Source: Thiohalophilus thiocyanatoxydans (lineage in GTDB: Bacteria > Pseudomonadota > Gammaproteobacteria > UBA6429 > Thiohalophilaceae). From it: a stretch of DNA of 64,000 nt. Location of the stretch: the NCBI RefSeq assembly GCF_004366735.1, contig NZ_SOQX01000004.1:164705-228704 (forward strand), given 5' to 3'. Below the pieces are notes generated by a model that did not search any database, was not told where the DNA came from, and saw only the letters and a program-made list of their open reading frames with translations. Both the position numbers and the translations under genes were made by a program. Below are positions 1-10,301 of this stretch, in pieces. The first letter of the stretch is position 1; the number at the start of each line of letters is the position of its first letter.

Positions 1-107
1 TATTCCTGGCCGTCGTCGCCGACAAACAGGCTGCCGTCGGTGAGTACGCCGTCCACGTCAAATACCACCAGTTCGATCTGGGCGGCGCGGGCAAGAACAT
101 CTTTCAT
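1..107 (-). CDS. kdsC: KdsC, 3-deoxy-D-manno-octulosonate 8-phosphate phosphatase (N-terminal part)
   Basis: Only the first 35 or so codons are inside the window; the gene runs off the left edge. The translation begins MKDVLARAAQIELVVFDVDG and continues with VLTDGSLFVGDDGQE. The DVDGVLTDG stretch is the HAD-superfamily motif I in the form typical of KdsC, where the first Asp is the phosphorylated nucleophile. KdsC hydrolyses KDO-8-phosphate to KDO in the cytoplasm for lipopolysaccharide core synthesis. In many gammaproteobacteria kdsC follows yrbG and kdsD. Here an HMA gene lies between the antiporter and kdsC, and kdsD is not seen. Assignment is by motif and context; the rest of the protein cannot be checked. 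Confidence 0.88.
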   Translation of the reverse strand, partial: MKDVLARAAQIELVVFDVDGVLTDGSLFVGDDGQE

Positions 108-170
108 AACAGTCGGTCCGGTTGTGTTTTGCTGAGTGTCTGCAAACTGTCTGACAAGCGCGGGGAGGCT

Positions 171-377
171 TTATTCGGCGGCGGGATAACCCAGCTCCGC
201 CAGCTTGTCGCGAATGGCCTGTTCCGACAGCTCCTCGCCTTCGATGCGCACCAGCCCGGTATCGATGGTGACCTCCACCTGGTTGATCCCGGGCAGGGTT
301 TTCAGGCCGTTTTCGATGGCGGCGACACAACCGCCGCATTTGATGTTCCGGGCCGTGATTTGCAGTGTGTCACTCAT
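171..377 (-). CDS. Heavy-metal-associated (HMA) domain protein, CopZ/MerP-like
   Basis: A 68-residue single-domain protein with the ferredoxin-like HMA pattern. It has an N-terminal strand ending in IKCGGCVAAI, with C14 and C17 as the CxxC metal-binding pair, then a helix, a strand ending VTIDTGLVRIEG and a C-terminal AIRDKLAELGYPA helix and turn. Such proteins bind Cu(I), Hg(II) or similar soft metals and pass them to P-type ATPases or reductases in the cytoplasm. The usual Met before the first Cys is replaced by Lys (KCGGC instead of MxCxxC). No signal peptide is visible, arguing against periplasmic MerP. It lies between the Ca/Na antiporter and kdsC on the same strand, with gaps of 17 and 63 bp, so it is probably cotranscribed. 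No metal ATPase or regulator is adjacent, so the metal is unknown. Confidence 0.85.
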   Translation of the reverse strand: MSDTLQITARNIKCGGCVAAIENGLKTLPGINQVEVTIDTGLVRIEGEELSEQAIRDKLAELGYPAAE

Positions 378-394
378 AAGCGCTCCTGGCTGTG

Positions 395-1372
395 TTAAAT
401 CTGTTGGACATTAAAATAAAGCAGGGCGAGATAGGCAATATACGCCAATAATAGCAGGCCGCCCTCAAGGCGGTTGATTCGGCCATCCCCCTGCAGCCCG
501 TAGGCCATGACAAACAGGGCGATGCTCAGGCCAATCATATACGGATAATCCCGGCTCAGAACCTCGGCGTCCAGCTGCAGGGGGCCGAGCAGCCCCGGAA
601 TGCCGAGCACCACCAGCAGATTGAACATATTGGACCCGATTACATTGCCGATCGCAATGTCCGGCTCCTGGCGCAGGGCGCCCATCAGCGAGGCAGCCAG
701 TTCCGGCAGGCTGGTGCCGATCGCCACAACCGTCAGGCCGATGATCAGATCGCTGACCCCGAAAAAGTGGGCGATATTTACCGCGCCCCAGACCAGGGCC
801 CGCGAGCTGGCCAGTAACAGTACCAGGCCGATTACCAGCCACAGCAGCGCGCGCGGCGTCGTCATGGTGGGGATTTCACTGGCGTATTCGGCCTCCAGCG
901 GATCGTGATCCTTGCGCTTGCCCAGCAGGACCATCCACCACAACATCAATACCATGCCGACGATCAGAATCAGCCCGTCCAGGCGCCCCAGTTCGCCGTC
1001 GGCGACCAGCACCAGGCTGACCAGCATGATCAGAAACATGACCGGGTATTCGCGGCGCAGGGTTTCGGAGCGGACCACCAGCGGCACCACCAGGGCGGTG
1101 ATCCCCAGCACCAGGGCGATATTGGCGATATTGGAGCCCAACGCATTGCCCACGGCCAGGCCGCCGTTACCGTCCAGGGTGGCGATGGCGGAGATCAGCA
1201 TCTCCGGCGCCGAGGTGCCCAGCCCCACGATGGTCAGGCCAATGACCAGCGGCGAGACCCCCAGATTACGGGCCGTGGCCCCGGCCCCCTGCACGAACCA
1301 GTCGGCGCCCTTGATCACAATGGCAAAACCGAGAATCACGGCAATAACGGAAAGCAGCATGTCGGTCGGCAT
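395..1372 (-). CDS. yrbG: Calcium/sodium antiporter, YrbG family
   Basis: 325 residues, about ten hydrophobic segments, with the duplicated alpha repeats of the CaCA cation antiporter superfamily. The first repeat contains GLTIVGLGTSAPEMLISAIA followed by GNALGSNIANIALVLG; the second contains GLTVVAIGTSLPELAASLMG followed by GNVIGSNMFNLLVVLG. The acidic residue in each GTSxPE motif is part of the cation site. It is an inner-membrane exchanger, probably Ca2+ for Na+ or H+. In E. coli yrbG sits between the mla and kds/lpt genes; here it is likewise between mlaA and kdsC. The substrate has not been proven for this family in most bacteria. Confidence 0.93.
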   Translation of the reverse strand: MPTDMLLSVIAVILGFAIVIKGADWFVQGAGATARNLGVSPLVIGLTIVGLGTSAPEMLISAIATLDGNGGLAVGNALGSNIANIALVLGITALVVPLVVRSETLRREYPVMFLIMLVSLVLVADGELGRLDGLILIVGMVLMLWWMVLLGKRKDHDPLEAEYASEIPTMTTPRALLWLVIGLVLLLASSRALVWGAVNIAHFFGVSDLIIGLTVVAIGTSLPELAASLMGALRQEPDIAIGNVIGSNMFNLLVVLGIPGLLGPLQLDAEVLSRDYPYMIGLSIALFVMAYGLQGDGRINRLEGGLLLLAYIAYLALLYFNVQQI

Positions 1373-1463
1373 AAGAGAGGGTCGGGTTGTGGGCCAGATC
1401 GTTCGACGGCGTATGATACCAGCTTGTTACTGGGGTGCGAGGCGCTGTCCCAAGAAAAGCTTT

Positions 1464-1670
1464 CACCGCAGAGACGCAGAGCACGCAGAGATAATTGATT
1501 CAATAAATAAATCTGTGACAGACCGGGAACAGGGCGTCCAGTTTGGGCCGGGTGTTTTCACAAGATGCTCTTTGATGGAGCTGTGGTCGACATAAAACCA
1601 TGCCTGAGGCAAGCGACGGCCTGCTCATTGTGTAAATAATAACTCCGCGTTCTCTGCGTCTCTGCGGTGA
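1464..1670. repeat. Inverted pair of CTCTGCG-type dispersed repeats bounding the antiporter-mlaA gap
   Basis: The 313-bp gap between the antiporter and mlaA contains no credible gene. It contains two copies of one repeat in opposite orientation: 1464-1491 (CACCGCAGAGACGCAGAG followed by CACGCAGAGA) and 1644-1670 (ending TCTGCGTCTCTGCGGTGA). A third copy lies at 41611-41632, and a weaker relative at about 2516-2547 beside the other end of mlaA. The pair could form a long stem or be the ends of a small non-autonomous element. No target duplication was recognised. Confidence 0.7.
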
Positions 1671-1685
1671 GACTGATCTGTTCAC

Positions 1686-2474
1686 CTACTGCAGCTCGCG
1701 TTCGAGCTCCCTCTCCAGTTCCCGATCTTCGTCCGAGGGTTCGTAGCGCTCCCGTTCCGGGCGTGGCGGATTGCCGTCGTGTACCAGGCTGCGCCGGCGC
1801 TGCAGGTAGGCGTCGCGCATGAAGGTATAGGGATCGGCGCCGGACTCTTCCAGCATGCGGCTGGCGCCGAGCAGGTCCGCACGGTTGTCGATGGCGCGCA
1901 GTACGACCACGCTCCAGTAGACCTCGTCGTCCTCGATCTCCTGCAACGGCTCATAGTGCCAGTCGGCGACCCGTCCGCCGGTGTCGCGCAGGGTGCTGGG
2001 GCCAAGGAGCGGCAGGACGATATAGGGCCCTTCGCCAACCCCCCAGCGGCCCAGCGTCTGGCCGAAGTCCTCGTTGTGTTTGGGCAGCCCCATCGGGGTG
2101 GCGACATCGATGAGGCCGAACAGGCCGACAGTCGAGTTCCAGATCACGCGGGAGAAATCGGAGCTGGCGTCCCTGAACTTGAATTGCAGGACGTTGTTGA
2201 CCATGACCCAGACATCATCCAGATTGCTGAAGAAGTTGGAGACGCCGGTCTGCGCCGGTTGCGGTACGTTGTCCTTGTAGGCCTGGGCGACCGGTCGGGC
2301 GATGCTGCGATCCACCGCGTCGTTGAACTGGTACATAACGCGGTTATAGGACTCGAGCGGATCGTTTTGTCCCTCATCCGTCGGCCCGTTGGTGCTGGCG
2401 CAACCGGAAATCAGCAGGGTAGCGGCAAGCAACGCGACAGGCAGGAGGGCACGGGATCGGTTATTTTTCATCAT
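1686..2474 (-). CDS. mlaA: MlaA (VacJ), outer-membrane lipid-asymmetry lipoprotein
   Basis: 262 residues. Lipoprotein signal: basic start MMKNNRSR, hydrophobic stretch, lipobox LISGC with C25 as the lipidated residue. The mature part has the MlaA signatures DPLESYNRVMYQFNDAVDR, NFFSNLDDVWVMVNN, SDFSRVIWNSTVGLFGLIDV and LGRWGVGEGPYIVLPLLGPS. MlaA sits in the outer membrane beside porins and removes phospholipids from the outer leaflet, handing them to MlaC. The C-terminus ends in a charged Arg/Glu-rich tail. In E. coli mlaA is unlinked to the transporter genes; here it is within about 1.1 kb of mlaF but divergently oriented. Confidence 0.95.
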   Translation of the reverse strand: MMKNNRSRALLPVALLAATLLISGCASTNGPTDEGQNDPLESYNRVMYQFNDAVDRSIARPVAQAYKDNVPQPAQTGVSNFFSNLDDVWVMVNNVLQFKFRDASSDFSRVIWNSTVGLFGLIDVATPMGLPKHNEDFGQTLGRWGVGEGPYIVLPLLGPSTLRDTGGRVADWHYEPLQEIEDDEVYWSVVVLRAIDNRADLLGASRMLEESGADPYTFMRDAYLQRRRSLVHDGNPPRPERERYEPSDEDRELERELERELQ

Positions 2475-2557
2475 ATATTTAAAGCGGGGCTTCGGCAGAG
2501 AGGAGATAAGCCTCTTTCTCTGTGAACCTCTGTGACCTCGGTGGTTTGCTCTGGTTT

Positions 2558-2743
2558 TTATCTGGCCTGGGTGCGTGTCGCGCCACAGCGGCTACATCGG
2601 TAACGGGTGACCATTTTACCCTGTTTGACATCAAAAGGGTTCCCCTTGACCGCTTCCCATTTATGAAAGCCGCTTTTGCACAGGGTTTTGCCCCGGTGTT
2701 TGTCGCTGGCCCGGGGTTTTTTAAACGGGAGAATGTCCGCCAT
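2558..2743 (-). CDS. Small zinc-ribbon-like protein of unknown function
   Basis: 61 residues, basic. It contains a C..H..CxxC arrangement: TLCKSGFHKWEAV, then YRCSRCGATRTQAR at the C-terminus. Four Cys/His ligands in this order suggest a small zinc ribbon. I recall similar short proteins in other gammaproteobacteria but know no function. It lies upstream of mlaA on the same strand (83 bp gap) and divergent from the DUF72-like gene. A nucleic-acid or protein-binding role is only a guess from the fold. Confidence 0.65.
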   Translation of the reverse strand: MADILPFKKPRASDKHRGKTLCKSGFHKWEAVKGNPFDVKQGKMVTRYRCSRCGATRTQAR

Positions 2744-2833
2744 GATGAGTAGCCGTTACGTTGACCGTTTCAATTATGACCGTGAATGGGTATGTTTGTC
2801 AGCTTTCTTGCCTGAGCAATACGTGGAGCGGAG

Positions 2834-3493
2834 ATGACGGGACAGACACATCGCATACTGATCGGCAGTTTCGGCTGGCAGCATGAGGGTTGGCAGGGGA
2901 GCTATTACCCGGACGATCTGCCGCCGGAGTGGCGCCTGGGCTATTACAGCAACGAGTTCCCCCTGGCGGTGGTCACCGATCGCGAACGGGCGCTGGAAGC
3001 GGAGCTGCCCGAGGAGATGGCCGAGTGCCGCGAGGATCTGTGGGCTCTGGTGGTCGTTTCCGCCCCGGAGGCCGAACAGGCGGCGTCTCTCGACTTGTTG
3101 TCGCAGCTGCCGCGCGCGGGCGGCGTATTGTTACAGGTGGATCCGGCACAGGCCGATCCGGCAACGTGGCTGGCGCAAGCCGAGGCCCGGTTCGACGGCT
3201 GGCCGCTGTGTGTCGACCCCGTCAGTTCACCGAGTGAGGCGTGGCGCGCGGCGTTGCGGGCGCGGCGTATCGGCTGGAGCTGGAATCCGGACAGTGACGC
3301 CGACGGCCTGTCGATCGGTCCACTGGCGGTGATCCGGATGGGCGGAGAATCCACACCCCGGCAGTTGCGTGATTCGATTGAAGCGGGACTGGCGGTGAGT
3401 CGTCCGGAACGGCATGTGGCGCTGGTGATCGAGGGAGAACCGCCGAACATGGAAACCCTGCGTCAGGCAAAGCTGATCGAGGAATTGATGTGA
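2834..3493 (+). CDS. Short, divergent DUF72-like (YecE-type) protein
   Basis: 219 residues. The N-terminus ILIGSFGWQHEGWQGSYYPD followed by DLPPEWRLGYYSNEF matches the start of DUF72 proteins, which typically begin with an IGTSGW..W.G.FYP..LP..WL.YYA pattern and adopt a TIM-barrel-like fold. The rest is weakly conserved and the protein is shorter than the 240-280 residues I expect for the family, so key positions may be lost. DUF72 has no established biochemical role. ATG at 2834 follows GGAGCGGAG, a reasonable ribosome site. It lies 100 bp upstream of mlaF on the same strand; a link to lipid transport is not shown. Confidence 0.7.
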   Translation: MTGQTHRILIGSFGWQHEGWQGSYYPDDLPPEWRLGYYSNEFPLAVVTDRERALEAELPEEMAECREDLWALVVVSAPEAEQAASLDLLSQLPRAGGVLLQVDPAQADPATWLAQAEARFDGWPLCVDPVSSPSEAWRAALRARRIGWSWNPDSDADGLSIGPLAVIRMGGESTPRQLRDSIEAGLAVSRPERHVALVIEGEPPNMETLRQAKLIEELM

Positions 3494-3593
3494 CCCCGGC
3501 GCTAATTCACCACGCCGGCAACTCGGCAACCATTGTCATGCGTGCGGGGCTGGGTCACAATGCCGCCACCGCTCACTAAGGAATTTGTCGCGC

Positions 3594-4412
3594 ATGGCAG
3601 GGGATGACAATCTGGTCGAGATCCGCAATCTGACTTTTCGGCACGGTGCTCATACTATATTCGACAATATCGATATCGATATTCGTCGCGGCAGTATCAC
3701 CGCCATCATGGGGCCCAGCGGCACCGGCAAGACTACCCTGTTACGCCTGATAGGCCGCCAGCTGCAACCGGCGTCCGGCACCATCCTGGTTGACGGCGAG
3801 AACGTCAACCGGCTGGGACGCAGTGCGTTGTTCGAACTGCGCAAGCGTATGGGCATGCTGTTTCAAAACGGCGCGCTGCTCACCGACATGAACGTGTACG
3901 ATAACGTCGCCTTTCCCCTGCGCGAACATACCCGATTGCCCGAGCGCCTGATTCGCACTCTGGTGCTGATGAAGCTCGAGGCGGTCGGGCTGCGCGGCGC
4001 GCGGGCGCTGATGCCGGCGGAGCTCTCTGGCGGCATGGCGCGGCGGGTGGCGCTGGCCCGGGCGATCGCCCTGGATCCGATGATGATCATGTACGACGAG
4101 CCGTTTACCGGCCAGGACCCGATCTCCATGGGCGTGCTGGTGCGGCTGATAAAAGACCTCAACGACGCGCTGGGACTGACCAGCGTGATCGTCTCGCACG
4201 ATATCGCCGAAACCTCCGAAATCGCCGATGATATCTATCTGCTCTCCGGCGGCAAGGTGGTGGCGCACGGTTCGCGCGAGGACCTGCGCAACTCCGAATC
4301 CGAATGGGCCCGGCAGTTTATGCACGGGCTGCCGGACGGGCCGGTACCGTTTCACTACCCGGCCGCGGGTTACGCCGATGATCTGGTCAACCACAACGGG
4401 ACGCGCGACTGA
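3594..4412 (+). CDS. mlaF: MlaF, ATP-binding subunit of the Mla phospholipid transporter
   Basis: 272 residues from ATG 3594. Walker A is GPSGTGKTT, the Q-loop is in [20 protein letters not shown], the signature is [19 protein letters not shown], Walker B is [13 protein letters not shown], and the switch His is in VIVSHD. These are the MlaF forms of the ABC motifs. MlaF dimerises on the cytoplasmic face and powers phospholipid movement between membranes through MlaE. An in-frame TTG at 3585 extends the frame by three codons, but AAGGA at 3578-3582 sits only 2 nt from it and 11 nt from the ATG, so ATG is preferred. First gene of mlaFEDCB; its stop overlaps the mlaE start by 1 nt. Confidence 0.96.
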   Translation: MAGDDNLVEIRNLTFRHGAHTIFDNIDIDIRRGSITAIMGPSGTGKTTLLRLIGRQLQPASGTILVDGENVNRLGRSALFELRKRMGMLFQNGALLTDMNVYDNVAFPLREHTRLPERLIRTLVLMKLEAVGLRGARALMPAELSGGMARRVALARAIALDPMMIMYDEPFTGQDPISMGVLVRLIKDLNDALGLTSVIVSHDIAETSEIADDIYLLSGGKVVAHGSREDLRNSESEWARQFMHGLPDGPVPFHYPAAGYADDLVNHNGTRD

Positions 4413-5191
4413 TGCTCTCTTCCTTGCAACGACTGGGACACAACGCGCTGGGCTTTTTCCAGCGGCTGGGACGGGCGCATCTGCTGCTGCTGCGCATTCT
4501 CGAAGGGCAGCCGGCGCTGGTGCCCAAGTTCTCCCTGGTGATCCAGCAGCTCTATTCGGTCGGCGTGTTGTCGCTGCTCATCATTCTGGTCTCCGGCACC
4601 TTTGTCGGGATGGTGCTGGGGCTGCAGGGGTACAATACCCTGGTGGATTTCGGCGCCGAGGAGTCGCTCGGGGTGATCGTCGCGCTGACCCTGGTGCGTG
4701 AGCTGGGTCCGGTAGTCACCGCGCTGCTGTTCGCCGGACGGGCCGGCTCGGCGCTGACCGCGGAAATCGGTCTGATGAAAACCACCGAGCAGCTCTCGGC
4801 CATGGAGATGATGGCGGTGGATCCCATTCGCCGGGTGCTGGCGCCCCGTTTCCTGGCCGGCTTTTTGTCCATGCCCCTGCTGGCCGCGATCTTCAGCGCG
4901 GTCGGGGTGCTGGGGGGCTATTTTGTCGGCGTGGGTCTGCTCGGGGTCGACCAGGGCGCCTACTGGTCGCAGATGCAGGCCAACGTCGATCTTTACGATG
5001 ATATTTATAATGGTGTGATCAAGAGCCTGGTCTTCGGGATTGTGGTTACCTGGATTGCCGTGTTTGAAGGGTATGATGCCGTGCCCACCTCGGAAGGTAT
5101 CAGCCGTTCCACCACCCGGACGGTGGTGCATGCCTCGCTGGCGGTACTGGGGCTGGACTTCGTGCTCACTGCGCTCATGTTTGGAGAATAA
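4412..5191 (+). CDS. mlaE: MlaE, permease subunit of the Mla phospholipid transporter
   Basis: 259 residues, with an amphipathic N-terminus and about five to six membrane helices. Family signatures include [56 protein letters not shown] and [15 protein letters not shown]. MlaE is the inner-membrane permease of the MlaFEDB complex. The ATG overlaps the mlaF stop (ATGA-type junction), indicating translational coupling, and mlaD follows after 3 bp. Confidence 0.96.
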   Translation: MLSSLQRLGHNALGFFQRLGRAHLLLLRILEGQPALVPKFSLVIQQLYSVGVLSLLIILVSGTFVGMVLGLQGYNTLVDFGAEESLGVIVALTLVRELGPVVTALLFAGRAGSALTAEIGLMKTTEQLSAMEMMAVDPIRRVLAPRFLAGFLSMPLLAAIFSAVGVLGGYFVGVGLLGVDQGAYWSQMQANVDLYDDIYNGVIKSLVFGIVVTWIAVFEGYDAVPTSEGISRSTTRTVVHASLAVLGLDFVLTALMFGE

Positions 5192-5194
5192 AAG

Positions 5195-5671
5195 ATGATG
5201 AATTCGCGTCTGGTTGAAATCTGGGTCGGGATCTTTGTCGCCGCGGGACTGGCGGCGCTGTTCATGCTGGCCATGCAGGTCAGCAACCTGAGCACCTACA
5301 GCAATGACGAGGGTTACGAGATCAGTGCCCGTTTCCAGGATACCAGCGGCCTCAAGGTGCGCTCGCCGGTGACCATGGCCGGGGTGACCATCGGCCGGGT
5401 CAAGAATATCCACTTCGATGAGCAAACCTTCGAGGCGGTCGTGACCCTGCGGATCGAGGATCAGTACCGGGAAGTGTTGCCCAAAGATACCTCGGCCAGC
5501 ATCTATACCGCCGGTCTGCTGGGCGAAAAGTACGTGGGGCTGGAGCCCGGCGGGGCGATGAAAGTGCTGGGACAGGGTGACGAGATCAGGCTGACCCAGG
5601 ACTCGCTGGTGCTGGAGAAACTGATCGGCCAGTTCATCAGCCGGTTTATGGATGACAGTGGTGACAACTAG
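5195..5671 (+). CDS. mlaD: MlaD, periplasmic MCE-domain lipid-binding subunit
   Basis: 158 residues. One N-terminal membrane anchor (about residues 7-28, VGIFVAAGLAALFMLAMQV) is followed by a single MCE domain (about 38-115) with SGLKVRSPVTMAGVTIGRV and GLLGEKYVGLEPGG. MlaD forms a hexameric ring on top of MlaE and binds phospholipid in the central pore. The length is usual for MlaD. The start could be 5195 or the adjacent ATG at 5198. It lies between mlaE and mlaC with almost no spacing. Confidence 0.95.
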   Translation: MMNSRLVEIWVGIFVAAGLAALFMLAMQVSNLSTYSNDEGYEISARFQDTSGLKVRSPVTMAGVTIGRVKNIHFDEQTFEAVVTLRIEDQYREVLPKDTSASIYTAGLLGEKYVGLEPGGAMKVLGQGDEIRLTQDSLVLEKLIGQFISRFMDDSGDN

Positions 5672-6304
5672 GTGATGATCGGTTCTTGCTGGCGCGGGCC
5701 GCTGACCGGGGCGTTGCTGATGCTGGCCGGTTCCCTGGCCGGAGCCGCTGCGGCCACGCAAGGGCCGCAACAACGGGTGATCGAGGCCACCGGGCGTGTG
5801 CTGGCGGCGCTGGAACACCAGGCCCCGCAGTTCGAACAGACTCCGGCGCGGATCGACGCTCGGATCCGCGAGATCGTGCAGCCCCATTTTGACTTCGTGC
5901 GCATGGCCGGGTGGGTGCTGGGCAAGCACTGGCACAACGCCACTCCGGAACAGCAGCTGCGTTTCGGGCACGCCTTTCGCCAGGTGCTGCTGAGCAGTTA
6001 CGCGGCGACGCTGCGGGCATACCGGGGGCAGGGCATCGAATACCTGCCGCTGCGCGCGGATCCGGCCGGCGGCGAGGTGACCGTGCGCAGCCGGACGTTG
6101 CAACCGGGCCGCGCGCCGGTAGTGCTCAACTACACGCTGTGGGAGCGAGACGGCCGGTGGCGGGTCTATGACATCAGCGTCGATGGCATCAGCCTGGTGG
6201 CCAACTATCGCACCCGCTTTGCCGGCGAGATCAAGGCGCACGGGCTGGACGCGCTGATCATGCGCCTGGAGCAACACAACCGCACAGGAGAACCCCTGCA
6301 ATGA
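5672..6304 (+). CDS. mlaC: MlaC, periplasmic phospholipid-binding shuttle protein
   Basis: 210 residues from GTG 5672 (GTG ATG; ATG 5675 is equally possible), directly after the mlaD stop. The N-terminus has a hydrophobic export signal ending near SLAGAAAA. The mature part has the Ttg2/MlaC pattern: VQPHFDFVRMAGWVLGKHW, RFGHAFRQVLLSSYAATLR, a V-rich strand region, VLNYTLWERDGRWRVYDISV and DGISLVANYRTRFAGEI. MlaC ferries phospholipid between MlaA and the inner-membrane MlaFEDB complex. The last four bases overlap mlaB. Confidence 0.94.
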   Translation: MMIGSCWRGPLTGALLMLAGSLAGAAAATQGPQQRVIEATGRVLAALEHQAPQFEQTPARIDARIREIVQPHFDFVRMAGWVLGKHWHNATPEQQLRFGHAFRQVLLSSYAATLRAYRGQGIEYLPLRADPAGGEVTVRSRTLQPGRAPVVLNYTLWERDGRWRVYDISVDGISLVANYRTRFAGEIKAHGLDALIMRLEQHNRTGEPLQ

Positions 6305-6606
6305 GTGACACAGCCATCAAGCCCCAGGATGACAACAGCTATCTGATCAGCGGCGAGCTCAACATGCAGACCGTGCCGGGCCTGCTGCAGCAGGTCGAGC
6401 CGATTCTCAATCGCAGCCAGGACGAAGAAGTCTGTTTCGATCTCCAGGCGGTCACCCGCAGCGACAGCGCCGGCCTGGCCCTGCTGGTGGAGTGGATGCA
6501 GTTCGCCCGCCAGCGGGATCGCAAGCTGAGCTTCCGCAACCTGCCCGAACAGCTGCGCGATATCGCCCGTGTCAGCGGGCTCGAAGATCTCCTGCCGCTC
6601 TCATAA
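6301..6606 (+). CDS. mlaB: MlaB, STAS-domain subunit of the Mla transporter
   Basis: 101 residues, one STAS domain: an N-terminal strand (YLISGELNMQTVPGLLQQVE), then VCFDLQAVTRSDSAGLALLV with the Asp-Ser-Ala-Gly turn, and a C-terminal helix. MlaB is a small cytoplasmic subunit that binds MlaF and stabilises the complex. The ATG overlaps the mlaC stop by 4 nt (ATGA). It is the last gene of the mla operon; a hairpin follows at 6612-6637. Confidence 0.94.
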   Translation: MSDTAIKPQDDNSYLISGELNMQTVPGLLQQVEPILNRSQDEEVCFDLQAVTRSDSAGLALLVEWMQFARQRDRKLSFRNLPEQLRDIARVSGLEDLLPLS

Positions 6607-6611
6607 ATAAA

Positions 6612-6637
6612 GGGGCTAGATTCTAGGTTCTAGCCCC
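6612..6637 (+). terminator. Hairpin after mlaB, terminator-like but without a T-run
   Basis: A perfect 9-bp stem, GGGGCTAGA / TCTAGCCCC, with an 8-nt loop starts 5 bp after the mlaB stop. It is followed by a CT-rich stretch (6634-6667) in which CCTGGCTCC, CCTGGCCCC and CCTGGTCCC repeat approximately every 9-10 nt. There is no U-tract, so it may be an RNA-stabilising hairpin or part of a repeat rather than a true rho-independent terminator. Confidence 0.5.
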
Positions 6638-6790
6638 TAGCCCCTGGCTCCTGGCCCCTGGTCCCTATTCCTGTAGCAAGTCCGCGGTTTTCTTGCCGAA
6701 TTTCCAATCCGGTCCGGTTTTGCCCTGTGCGGCCGGCGGCTGAGCGGATACAATAGCGAGTTCATACATAGCAACACGCGAGTGGGAACC

Positions 6791-7048
6791 ATGAGCCCCG
6801 ACGAGGTTAAACAACTGATTGAAGCCGGCATCCCCGGCTGCGAAGCCACTGTCAACGGCGACGGCAGCCATTTTGATGCCATCGTGGTCAGCCCCGATTT
6901 CGAGGGCCTGAGCCCGGTGAAAAAACAGCAAATGGTCTATGGCACGGTGACCGACAAGATCACCTCCGGCGAGCTGCACGCGCTGAGTATCAAAGCCTAT
7001 ACCCCGGATGAGTGGGAGAAGGCACGCGAACTGCAGATCTCATCCTGA
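6791..7048 (+). CDS. ibaG: IbaG, BolA-family protein
   Basis: 85 residues from ATG 6791; an upstream in-frame GTG at 6782 lacks an obvious ribosome site. BolA fold: MSPDEVKQLIEAGIPGCEAT, a GDGSHFDAIVVSPDFEGLS segment with the conserved His, and LHALSIKAYTPDEW. IbaG-type BolA proteins act with monothiol glutaredoxins in iron-sulfur cluster handling and have been linked to acid response and envelope integrity. The position between mlaB and murA is the conserved one in gammaproteobacteria. murA follows 48 bp downstream. Confidence 0.93.
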   Translation: MSPDEVKQLIEAGIPGCEATVNGDGSHFDAIVVSPDFEGLSPVKKQQMVYGTVTDKITSGELHALSIKAYTPDEWEKARELQISS

Positions 7049-7081
7049 GTGATGCTGCCCGCCGCGTGAGCGGTGTTTTGA

Positions 7082-8993
<1,912 letters not shown>

Positions 8994-10292
8994 ATGGACA
9001 TCAAGCGACTCAACAGCACCGACGCCGGCTTCTGGTCCGAGCTGGATCAGCTGCTCGACTGGGAAGGGGTCTCCGACGAGGCGGTGAATACGACTGTCAA
9101 GAACATCCTCAGGGATGTGCGCACCCGCGGCGATGCCGCGCTGGTCGAATACACCAACCAGTTCGATCGCATGTCCGCCACCGGCATGGCCGAGCTTACC
9201 CTGGACATGGATCGCCTCGAGGCCGCCCTGGACAACATCCCCGCCGAAACCCGTGAAGCGCTGGAGACCGCCGCGCAGCGGCTGCGCACCTATCACGCGC
9301 ATCAGAAGATGGAGTCCTGGTCCTATACCGAGGCCGACGGCACCTTGCTCGGCCAGCAGGTGACACCATTGGATCGGGTCGGGCTGTACGTGCCCGGCGG
9401 CAAGGCGACCTACCCCTCGTCGGTCCTGATGAACGCCATCCCCGCGCACGTGGCCGGGGTTGAGGAGATCATCATGGTCGTGCCGACGCCCGACGGCGAG
9501 GTGAACGAGATGGTGCTGGCCGCCGCGCGCATCGCCGGGGTGAGCCGTGTCTTCACCCTGGGCGGCGCGCAGGCCGTGGCCGCGCTGGCCTATGGCACCG
9601 AGACAGTGCCGCCGGTGGACAAGATCGTCGGCCCCGGCAACATCTATGTGGCCACCGCCAAGTCGATGGTCTTCGGCCGGGTCGGCATCGACATGATCGC
9701 CGGGCCTTCCGAGATATTGGTGGTGTGCGACGGCAAAACCGATCCCGACTGGATCGCCATGGATCTCTTTTCCCAGGCGGAACACGACGAGGACGCCCAG
9801 GCGATCCTGGTCTCCCCCGATGCGGCGTTTCTCGACCAGGTGAAAGCGAGCATCGATCGGCTGGTGCAGGAGATGGAACGCCAGACCATCATCGAAACCT
9901 CCCTGTCCGATCGCGGCGCGCTGATCGAAGTGAAAGATATGGACGAGGCGATCGCGGTGGCCAACCACATCGCGCCGGAACATCTGGAGCTGTCCATCGA
10001 CAACCCGGAAGCAACCGCGAAACAGATCCGCCACGCCGGGGCCATCTTCATGGGCCGCTATACCGCCGAGGCGATCGGCGATTACTGCGCCGGCCCCAAC
10101 CACGTGCTGCCTACCTCGCGTACCGCGCGCTTCAGCTCGCCGCTGGGTGTGTACGATTTTCAAAAGCGCTCGAGTCTGATCATGTGTTCGGCCGACGGTG
10201 CCTCCACGCTGGGCAAGACCGCCTCGGTGCTGGCGCGCGGCGAAAGCCTCACCGCCCACGCCCGCTCCGCCGAATACCGCATCAAGGATTAA
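8994..10292 (+). CDS. hisD: HisD, histidinol dehydrogenase
   Basis: 432 residues, the family length. It oxidises L-histidinol to L-histidine in two NAD-dependent steps with a zinc ion. Conserved blocks are [66 protein letters not shown] and the zinc and catalytic segments [11 protein letters not shown] and [10 protein letters not shown], then [19 protein letters not shown]. The ATG begins one base after the hisG stop, so the two are tightly coupled. Confidence 0.97.
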   Translation: MDIKRLNSTDAGFWSELDQLLDWEGVSDEAVNTTVKNILRDVRTRGDAALVEYTNQFDRMSATGMAELTLDMDRLEAALDNIPAETREALETAAQRLRTYHAHQKMESWSYTEADGTLLGQQVTPLDRVGLYVPGGKATYPSSVLMNAIPAHVAGVEEIIMVVPTPDGEVNEMVLAAARIAGVSRVFTLGGAQAVAALAYGTETVPPVDKIVGPGNIYVATAKSMVFGRVGIDMIAGPSEILVVCDGKTDPDWIAMDLFSQAEHDEDAQAILVSPDAAFLDQVKASIDRLVQEMERQTIIETSLSDRGALIEVKDMDEAIAVANHIAPEHLELSIDNPEATAKQIRHAGAIFMGRYTAEAIGDYCAGPNHVLPTSRTARFSSPLGVYDFQKRSSLIMCSADGASTLGKTASVLARGESLTAHARSAEYRIKD

Positions 10293-10301
10293 TAAAAAGT
10301 C

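Noticed and set aside
4370-6301. Long minus-strand open frame of 643 codons opposite mlaE-mlaD-mlaC
   Set aside because: It is antisense to well-supported mla genes, spans several of them and has low-complexity His/Gln/Arg-rich sequence, typical of the complement of GC-rich genes.
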